Positions 1-4,921 of a DNA stretch of 5,845 nucleotides are shown here, piece after piece (positions within the stretch are counted from its first letter, which is position 1; every line of letters begins with the position of its first letter). The stretch lies in assembly GCA_900553205.1 (NCBI GenBank), contig USCK01000119.1:1-5845 (forward strand). Direction: 5' to 3'. The notes beneath the pieces are model-generated. The model saw only the letters and a list, made by a program, of their open reading frames with translations. It did not search any database and was not told the origin of the DNA. Origin of the DNA: an uncultured bacterium. Its GTDB lineage: Bacteria > Cyanobacteriota > Vampirovibrionia > Gastranaerophilales > Gastranaerophilaceae. Made by a program: the position numbers and the translations under genes.

Positions 1-7
1 GAGTAAT

Positions 8-538
8 ATGAATTCGGTAGGTTTTAGTATAAATTTTGAAGGGCGTAAAAATCCAAAATTACATTTGAGAAGAAAACAGGTTAAAAATCTACATCAAAAA
101 GAAACCGAATTAACAAACAAGTGTAATACTCTTAAAAACGACTGTAAGGCTTTGGAACTAACTTATGGCAAAACTTCTGAACTTGCTTATGACCATCCAA
201 AAGCTCCAAAAGTATCACAATTATGGAAACTGAAATTTGATATGCAGTATAACTATTTGTACGGCTCATATAAAGATTATCGCAAATCCCGTATCAAATA
301 TGCAAAAGAGGCTGTTCAGAACAAAGATATTCTAAAATTTGTAAAACAACCAATAAAATTTAATGGCAGTTTTTCGATTTTTGCATTACCTTTTTCTAAA
401 GTTGGTCGCAATATGTTAAAGAATTCTTTTATTGATAAATTTAGACGAAACACTCTGGCAGAGAAAGAGCTTTTAGAATATAGCAAAGATACAGCAAGAA
501 TCAATGTAATGCACCAAATATTGGGAGTTAATAAGTAA
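8..538 (+). CDS. Basic 176-aa protein of unknown function with N-terminal INFEG box
   Basis: I do not recognise a family. The protein starts at an ATG preceded at 4 bases by GAG, which may be the end of a ribosome binding site cut by the window edge, and stops at TAA. Residues 8-12 read INFEG, a short box that recurs near the start of two other proteins in this window. Residues about 20-50 are rich in Lys, Glu, Gln and Leu and could form a helix or short coiled coil. The rest is Lys/Arg-rich and also looks mostly helical. There is no signal peptide or membrane segment and no recognisable catalytic motif. The gene converges on the deiminase-like gene, leaving only 15 intergenic bases, and the likely terminator lies inside that neighbour. 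It is the only plus-strand gene here. The ORF is credible because of its start position, the box, its length and the lack of a better reading on the other strand. Confidence 0.8.
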   Translation: MNSVGFSINFEGRKNPKLHLRRKQVKNLHQKETELTNKCNTLKNDCKALELTYGKTSELAYDHPKAPKVSQLWKLKFDMQYNYLYGSYKDYRKSRIKYAKEAVQNKDILKFVKQPIKFNGSFSIFALPFSKVGRNMLKNSFIDKFRRNTLAEKELLEYSKDTARINVMHQILGVNK

Positions 539-553
539 CTAACTTAAAATAAA

Positions 554-1690
554 TTATTTAGGAATTTCTGCACACATGCAATGAATACCACCATGTCTGT
601 TAGCAAATATGGACATTATATTGTTTTGTGTAGGTAGTCCTCTGTCAGAAACCAAGCTGAATAAATCATTTTCGGTTGATTTATTCAGCTTGGTTTCTTT
701 TTTGCCACCGGAAATAAAATAGATATTATCTACATTTTTTATTTTAGATTTCAAATCATTTTTAAATAATTCTTCCAAATACTCAAGTTCAGGGCTTGTA
801 TGTTTAGTAGAATTCGTTATATAAGAGATATTCCCTTTTTTATTTTCAAAAGCTATTGCATTTAAAAAATTAATATCCTCACAATAACTGCCTGCAATTT
901 TTATGGGTTTAAAGCCGTATTTTTTCAATTTGTTGGCAGTGTCTTCTGCAGAATTGATTTGTGGTATATTATTTTCTTGTCTTATTTTTACATCTAATTT
1001 GTTTTTTATATAGTCATAAGTTTCAACTTTATCTGGAAACTTTTCTTTCATTTTTTCTAAGTTTTTTAGGGATAAATTGGAATCATTTACCAATATATAT
1101 GGATATTTAATAGGACGGACAATTTCGTCTAAATCGTTAGAAAATTCATTAAGTGTATAAATATTTTTATTTTTTACCTCAAATAGCTCTGTCAAATGCT
1201 TTCTTGTCGGCGTATCTCCAAACTGTTTAAAGGATTGATTATCGGTTATAGACATACTGTTAATTAATAACCATTTTTCGCCTTTTTTATTTTGCCCTAT
1301 AAAATAATTTCCACCTCTTGGTGCATATTGTTTTGCTATCACTGAAAAATCTGAAATTTCTTTATCTTGTGGTGGAGTCTTTTCTTTTGAATTACATAAC
1401 AAAATCTTCTTTTTTTTATTTATAAGAAAAGCTTTATTGTCCTGTCCCCATATAGAAAGAGTTTTGTCAAAGTCTTGTAGTTGTTGTTTATCAATATTTT
1501 TTGATAGTTTTGTGTTATTTTGATTAAAAACTAAATTAAATTTCTCTTGTTTAGCAATAGATTTTAATTCAGAAAAGATTTTTAACTCATCAGGTTTACA
1601 AAAGCCTTGTACATAAAGTCCTTTTAGAGGACGCACATCGTATCCCTTAAAAGATATGTTATTCTTATTGTTTAATGATAAATTATTCAC
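554..1690 (-). CDS. Guanidine-modifying enzyme superfamily protein (agmatine/peptidylarginine deiminase-like), possibly with altered active site
   Basis: This 378-residue protein carries the landmarks of the agmatine deiminase/bacterial peptidylarginine deiminase fold in order: WGQD at 81-84 (family W-x-R-D), RGGN at 125-128 (family EGG), DLDEIVRP at 186-193 (family H-x-D), INFLNAIA at 273-280, and HGGIHCMCAEIP at 366-377 with the presumed catalytic C371. Active members hydrolyse guanidinium groups of agmatine, free arginine or protein arginine; the substrate here is unknown. By my alignment from memory the catalytic His is Asp186 and the Glu before GG is Arg125, so activity is uncertain. About 37 residues (330-366) separate ISGG from GGIHC, part of them encoded by a perfect inverted repeat. 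The start is GTG at 1690, since an in-frame stop lies two codons upstream and the next Met is residue 146. ISFKG at 12-16 is the shared N-terminal box. The gene lies 7 bases after the 253-aa gene, so they are probably one operon. No Sec signal peptide is seen. Confidence 0.8.
   Translation of the reverse strand: MNNLSLNNKNNISFKGYDVRPLKGLYVQGFCKPDELKIFSELKSIAKQEKFNLVFNQNNTKLSKNIDKQQLQDFDKTLSIWGQDNKAFLINKKKKILLCNSKEKTPPQDKEISDFSVIAKQYAPRGGNYFIGQNKKGEKWLLINSMSITDNQSFKQFGDTPTRKHLTELFEVKNKNIYTLNEFSNDLDEIVRPIKYPYILVNDSNLSLKNLEKMKEKFPDKVETYDYIKNKLDVKIRQENNIPQINSAEDTANKLKKYGFKPIKIAGSYCEDINFLNAIAFENKKGNISYITNSTKHTSPELEYLEELFKNDLKSKIKNVDNIYFISGGKKETKLNKSTENDLFSLVSDRGLPTQNNIMSIFANRHGGIHCMCAEIPK
647..698. 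repeat. Perfect 22-bp inverted repeat inside a coding region
   Basis: Bases 647-668 and 677-698 are exact reverse complements (22 of 22), separated by an 8-base loop, TTTTCGGT. The repeat lies wholly inside the 3' part of the deiminase-like gene and encodes residues of about 332-349, a charged stretch just upstream of the GGIHC catalytic motif. In plus-strand RNA the loop contains UUCG at 671-674. No target-site duplication is visible on either side, and I found no second copy in the window. Confidence 0.9.
647..703 (+). terminator. Probable intrinsic terminator for the plus-strand 176-aa gene
   Basis: The 22-bp stem with its 8-base loop is followed directly by a T6 run (698-703; the first T also closes the stem) on the plus strand. 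On the minus strand no T run follows the stem, so the arrangement points one way. It begins 108 bases after the stop of the plus-strand gene. The stem is AT-rich at its base, which is weaker than a textbook terminator. The call therefore rests on the stem's length and perfection together with the T run. Transcripts ending here would be antisense to the last roughly 150 bases of the deiminase-like gene. Confidence 0.55.
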
Positions 1691-1697
1691 AATTTAA

Positions 1698-2459
1698 TTA
1701 AAGACTTTCAGCATGTTTTTTTCGTTCGCCTTTGATAACTTGAGCAAGTTTGTTATTCAAAATTTGCATTTTTTCGTCAAATTTATATTCGCTTAAGTCG
1801 TAATTTTTGCCTTGAATATGCATGTTTTCCAGTTTTGCAATTTGTCTATCTATAATAGGTTCTGCAACGTGGTTGTTTTTTTCTGTCAAGACATTGTATC
1901 GCATAACTTGTAGTATATCAATTTGTTCGTTTGGAGTTTTTCCTTTTAAGAATTTATCAAGTTTTTTTGTTTTTAATACTTGTTTTTCTGTAACATTGTC
2001 AGCGAAAAATTTTCCTGTTTCTTCCATTATTGATTCGTTTTTAAACAACTTTAACTCTCTAACTGTAAATTTAGGATTATATAGTTTATTACATAGTTTT
2101 TGCACCTGTTTCATAACAACACCAAGATGGCTTTGTTCTATCATATTATCCCAAGAATTTTGTGGTAAATTAAGAATATATCCTTTGTTAACTTTACTAG
2201 AATTTACGTAATGAGTTAAGCTTGCTTCTTTTGGATTGTCAGCAGCATGAATTTTTAGATTGATGTTTTTACCAATAACAGATTTAATTGTCTTTTTTAG
2301 TGTAGCAGGTTTTATTTTTCTATCTACAAAGTCATATTTTAAACTTTTTAAAATTTTTGAGTTTAGCTCAATACTACTTTCTAATCGTTGAGGAGTAGTT
2401 CCTCTAGAAAGTTTCATAGGTAGAAATGATGCTTTTTTGTCAACTCTTATTTTAATCAT
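1698..2459 (-). CDS. Unrecognised 253-aa protein encoded directly upstream of the deiminase-like gene
   Basis: I do not recognise a family. The sequence is Lys-rich and looks largely helical after residue about 100, with no membrane segment and no signal peptide. Residues 102-131 (from NSWDNMIEQSHLG to LYNPKF) have the rhythm of the helix that carries HExxH in zinc peptidases, but the motif is absent, so I make no peptidase call. The C-terminal third (150-253) is rich in Lys and Glu and could pack as helical bundles. I chose the ATG at 2459. A TTG seven codons further upstream (2480) would give 260 residues, and neither start has a strong ribosome binding site. Residues 10-14, ASFLP, could be a degenerate form of the N-terminal box in neighbouring proteins. 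The gene follows the acetyltransferase gene by 55 bases and precedes the deiminase-like gene by 7, so a shared transcript and a related role are likely. Confidence 0.78.
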   Translation of the reverse strand: MIKIRVDKKASFLPMKLSRGTTPQRLESSIELNSKILKSLKYDFVDRKIKPATLKKTIKSVIGKNINLKIHAADNPKEASLTHYVNSSKVNKGYILNLPQNSWDNMIEQSHLGVVMKQVQKLCNKLYNPKFTVRELKLFKNESIMEETGKFFADNVTEKQVLKTKKLDKFLKGKTPNEQIDILQVMRYNVLTEKNNHVAEPIIDRQIAKLENMHIQGKNYDLSEYKFDEKMQILNNKLAQVIKGERKKHAESL

Positions 2460-2514
2460 ATTGGTATAAAACTCAAACAAATTATTTTTTGCCAGTTAAC
2501 TTTACAAAAGTTTA

Positions 2515-3084
2515 CTAGCCGTCCCAACGATATCGCATGTGGTCAGGATCGATAATTTTAAAATCTTGTTTCTCATAAAACTGCGCAGCATTATATGATG
2601 CCGTAAGTTCTATTTCTTTATACATATCCTTAATTGTATCTATAAGAGCCTTGCCTACACCTTTAAACGGACGCCTTTTTAACTTGTGCATAGAATCAGG
2701 ACGAGTTTGCAAATATGCAAGTTCATCAGAAGAATCAAACCATTGTTTCATATTTGCCATACCTAAAATTTTAGAAGATTTTAATCTGTCAAAATTCTCA
2801 TTTTGTTCTGTTAATAAATAAATTTGATTCTGTGCTTTTTTATAGTCTGAACCTAGCATTTCGCCTGCGTTTTCTACAATGTTTTCTGCAAATACTTGCC
2901 CATTCCAATCTCTTACTGCCGTTTTCATTGATTTGAGGTCGCATTTGTTAGAAGCATCATATTTTACAACAGAAGCCTTTATAGGTTTGAATAAATTTGT
3001 TTTTGGATTATATTTTTTGATTTCAACACTTTTGATAAATGTTGCACCAAAATTAACAGGAGTAATGTTGTTATTCATATCCAT
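2515..3084 (-). CDS. GNAT-family N-acetyltransferase with N-terminal VNFGA box
   Basis: The C-terminal two thirds of this 189-residue protein follow the GNAT fold, which transfers an acetyl group from acetyl-CoA to an amine. IYLLTEQN (88-95) and KILGMANMKQW (105-115) fit strands 2 and 3. ELAYLQTRPD (121-130) fits strand 4. KGVGKALID (141-149) is the acetyl-CoA pyrophosphate-binding loop and helix. ELTASYNAAQFYEKQDFKII (159-178) is the strand 5 to helix 4 segment, with its typical A-x-x-FYEK-x-x-F pattern. The acceptor cannot be read from the sequence. The first 60 or so residues are outside the usual GNAT core and include the VNFGA box at 10-14. The start is ATG at 3084, seven bases after GAGG. 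The gene begins 30 bases after the HAD phosphatase stop, so read-through from the upstream operon is likely. This is the best functional call in the left half, but the substrate is open. Confidence 0.85.
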   Translation of the reverse strand: MDMNNNITPVNFGATFIKSVEIKKYNPKTNLFKPIKASVVKYDASNKCDLKSMKTAVRDWNGQVFAENIVENAGEMLGSDYKKAQNQIYLLTEQNENFDRLKSSKILGMANMKQWFDSSDELAYLQTRPDSMHKLKRRPFKGVGKALIDTIKDMYKEIELTASYNAAQFYEKQDFKIIDPDHMRYRWDG

Positions 3085-3091
3085 AATAAAA

Positions 3092-3095
3092 CCTC
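3092..3095 (-). promoter_or_regulatory. Ribosome binding site of the acetyltransferase gene
   Basis: GAGG on the minus strand lies seven bases before the ATG at 3084, inside the 30-base gap after the phosphatase gene. It is the clearest Shine-Dalgarno sequence in the window and decides the first ATG (MDMNNN) over the second one two codons later. Confidence 0.7.
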
Positions 3096-3114
3096 AAAAA
3101 ATAAAATTTGCTAG

Positions 3115-3789
3115 TTATTTGGTTAATATTTGATAAACTTCTTCTTGAGTAAGTCCTTTTTCGTTAATGGCGATATTACCCCAACCTGCAAGTAAACAGG
3201 TTAAATTTGGTATGTTTTTACAAGGGGTTAAGTTGTGAGAGTTATCATCAATAAAGAAACCTTTTTTTACATTGTTATCGTTCATATATTTCTCTATGAA
3301 TTCAGCTTTATCTATAACATTTGATAGTTCTTCTTTTCCATAGATTTTAAAACCTGTATTTTTTCTTTGTATAGCAAAGTTATTTTTTCTTGAAACAATC
3401 AAGATGTCATATTTGTCTTGCAAGCTCTTTACCATATCCAAGAAAGGAAACTTGGTTTCTAAATAATCAACATAATCTGCGTGGTTTTTCAATAACCATT
3501 TGCGAGTTTTTAAATATCTTTCGTCAAATTCCTGTTCCTGTTTCAAATCTCTGTTTTGCAAAAGCTCATTGTATTTGTCTGCAACATTTTCTGAATTTAT
3601 AGCTTGGGTCAAATACAAATACTGCCAAGAATTAAAAACCAAATATTTATACTTATAGAATTTAGCATACATATCTTCTTCTATTGGCATAAACAAGTCA
3701 ATATCTCTGCAAACATATCTGCAGAGTACATAAGCCTCTTTCAGCGTATCGTACAAAACTCCGTCAAAATCTAGAAAAAGTGTAGGCAT
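3115..3789 (-). CDS. HAD-superfamily hydrolase (phosphatase-like)
   Basis: All four HAD motifs are present in this 224-residue protein. Motif I is DFDGVLYDT (7-15), with nucleophile D7 and general acid/base D9. Motif II is the Ser of IVSRKN (S133), motif III is probably K161 in DKAEFIEKY, and motif IV is FFIDDNSHN (178-186) with Mg-binding D181/D182. Such proteins are soluble Mg-dependent phosphatases acting on small phosphorylated metabolites. Residues 16-115 form a helical cap (C1 type) that would set the substrate, which I cannot name. The length is normal for a phosphoglycolate-phosphatase-like HAD. The ATG at 3789 is well placed because motif I begins six residues later. The start overlaps the last 19 bases of the membrane protein gene, which suggests translational coupling. 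The acetyltransferase gene follows after 30 bases. Confidence 0.88.
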   Translation of the reverse strand: MPTLFLDFDGVLYDTLKEAYVLCRYVCRDIDLFMPIEEDMYAKFYKYKYLVFNSWQYLYLTQAINSENVADKYNELLQNRDLKQEQEFDERYLKTRKWLLKNHADYVDYLETKFPFLDMVKSLQDKYDILIVSRKNNFAIQRKNTGFKIYGKEELSNVIDKAEFIEKYMNDNNVKKGFFIDDNSHNLTPCKNIPNLTCLLAGWGNIAINEKGLTQEEVYQILTK

Positions 3790-4100
3790 ACTACAATACT
3801 CGCAATAATAACCAAGATTTGCAACAATGTGAAAATCTTTTCAGATTTATATGTTGCAAACTGTCCCAAAATAAACGGTGAAAGAGAAAATAACAGCAAT
3901 AAAAGCTTCAGTTGTATAAACGGAACTCTAAACATCAGTACAAAGCCTGTAACGCAATACATTCCCATAAATGCAGTCATCAAAGCAATGTAATTAGATA
4001 CAAACATCGTATCCTTGAGTTTAAAGACACACAGTTTCCCTGTAACCAAGGATAGAACAAATAAACACCCAAACACAATAAAAATAGCACTTAACAGCAT
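3771..4100 (-). CDS. Small four-helix integral membrane protein of unknown function
   Basis: This protein has 109 residues and about four hydrophobic segments, at 2-20, 35-57, 61-82 and 89-108. Lysines cluster at 22, 27 and 29 and again at 85 and 88, with one Arg (R58) between segments 2 and 3. By the positive-inside rule both termini would be outside the cytoplasm. The first 80 residues vaguely recall the MnhG/MrpG subunit of cation/proton antiporters (GxLFxL opening, then an LLLLLF-x-x-SPF segment). The family's conserved loop residues are missing, the fourth helix is extra and no other Mrp subunit is nearby, so I do not assign it. The ATG start overlaps the end of the hydrolase gene by 10 bases, and the gene's own end overlaps the HAD start by 19 bases. 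This packing argues for a real gene in a coupled operon. Confidence 0.75.
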   Translation of the reverse strand: MLLSAIFIVFGCLFVLSLVTGKLCVFKLKDTMFVSNYIALMTAFMGMYCVTGFVLMFRVPFIQLKLLLLLFSLSPFILGQFATYKSEKIFTLLQILVIIASIVVCLHFF

Positions 4101-4921
4101 GCTCTCTCTTTCTCCTGAAGAATATTGTTACAATGAGAGTCCAAAAATCCCAGACACTTATTGAATACAAATTCTTTCTCATTATCGTACAGAACCATAT
4201 GATAACTATCTTCTAAAATAATCAGATTCTTATCTTCGGAAGATATTTTGTTATATACCAAATATGCGCCTTTTGGTGAGGTTAAATCATCTTCTTTTGA
4301 ATGAATTAATAATATAGGTACATCAATGCCCTTAAGCTTTTTACGAATGACCTTAGACAACTTTAACAGTTCATATATTGCACTCATTGGGAAATAATTC
4401 ATTCCAACATCAGATTTTTCCAAAAGCTTCTTTACTATTTTTCGAGTTTTCAAATTCTTGATTCCATGTGGCTCACATTCAGGATAGTTGTAATAAAACC
4501 TTACCATAGTTGATAAAGCCAACGGCATCAAAAAGCTATACCAAGGTAATCTCCAACCGTCCAAGAACAAAGTTGTGGATAAAGATATTATCCCCGAAAC
4601 CTCACTGCCGTATTTTTCTGCAACTCCCAATGCAAGTACGGCACCAAGGCAAAGCCCTGAAACAAAGACTTCATCATATCTTGATTTTAGATACTCAAAT
4701 CTTTGATATGCAAAGTCAAGCCAGTCCTTATACTCTACTGTATAAATCTCTTCAACCTTATCTCCATGTCCCGGAAGGCAATCTGCATAGACATCATATC
4801 CGTTTGCATACAGAAATTGACCGTATTTTTTTAACTCAAACGGACTACCTGTCATACCATGGAAAAGCAATACAGCTTTTCTACAGGAATCTTCATGTAT
4901 TAACTCAAAATCTAAAGTCAC
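4091..4921 (-). CDS. Alpha/beta hydrolase, carboxylesterase/monoacylglycerol-lipase-like, with Cys at the nucleophile position
   Basis: This 276-residue protein shows the alpha/beta hydrolase core. The oxyanion-hole segment is LLFHGMTGSPFE (18-29). DCLPGHGDK (47-55) is the usual PGHG strand. The nucleophile elbow is GLCLG (89-93), the acid is D211 or D212 in HSKEDDLTSP, and the histidine is H241 in DSYHMVLYD. This order and spacing match Est30-type carboxylesterases and monoacylglycerol-lipase-like enzymes. The residue normally Ser in G-x-S-x-G is Cys91 here, as in dienelactone hydrolase (GxCxG). Residues of about 118-185 form the lid or cap and are hydrophobic, which suggests a lipid-like or acyl substrate. 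There is no signal peptide, so it probably acts in the cytoplasm. The start is GTG at 4921, overlapping the aminotransferase stop by one base (TAGTG); the next Met, M23, lies within the oxyanion motif and is too late. The substrate is not determinable. Confidence 0.88.
   Translation of the reverse strand: MTLDFELIHEDSCRKAVLLFHGMTGSPFELKKYGQFLYANGYDVYADCLPGHGDKVEEIYTVEYKDWLDFAYQRFEYLKSRYDEVFVSGLCLGAVLALGVAEKYGSEVSGIISLSTTLFLDGWRLPWYSFLMPLALSTMVRFYYNYPECEPHGIKNLKTRKIVKKLLEKSDVGMNYFPMSAIYELLKLSKVIRKKLKGIDVPILLIHSKEDDLTSPKGAYLVYNKISSEDKNLIILEDSYHMVLYDNEKEFVFNKCLGFLDSHCNNILQEKERACC
4112..4116 (-). promoter_or_regulatory. Probable ribosome binding site of the membrane protein gene
   Basis: AGGAG on the minus strand lies 11 bases before the ATG at 4100, followed by a purine-rich AAAGAGAGAG tract that could also pair with 16S rRNA at closer range. 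It sits inside the end of the alpha/beta hydrolase gene, as expected for an overlapping gene that is translated on its own signal. Confidence 0.45.

Noticed and set aside
2080..2160. Zinc-peptidase-like helix in the 253-aa protein
   Set aside because: The segment around EQSHLGVV resembles such helices only in rhythm; HExxH is absent, so no peptidase is called.
1822..2211. Plus-strand open frame of 129 codons opposite the 253-aa gene
   Set aside because: It is an antisense shadow with a Ser/Phe/Cys-rich composition typical of the reverse of Lys/Glu-rich coding; the minus-strand gene fits better.
2460..2480. TTG start at 2480 for the 253-aa protein (260 residues)
   Set aside because: TTG is a rarer start and has no better ribosome binding site than the ATG at 2459. 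It remains possible but is less likely.
2461..2514. Possible minus-strand promoter in the gap after the acetyltransferase gene (TTGTAA, 17 bases, TAATTT) and a 6-bp stem in the same gap
   Set aside because: The -10 matches consensus at only about three positions and the stem is too short, without a T run, in very AT-rich DNA where such matches are common.
3390..3602. Plus-strand open frame of 70 codons opposite the HAD gene, and similar ones at 2879-3133 and (minus strand) 316-504
   Set aside because: All lie antisense to better supported genes and show no motif or ribosome binding site.
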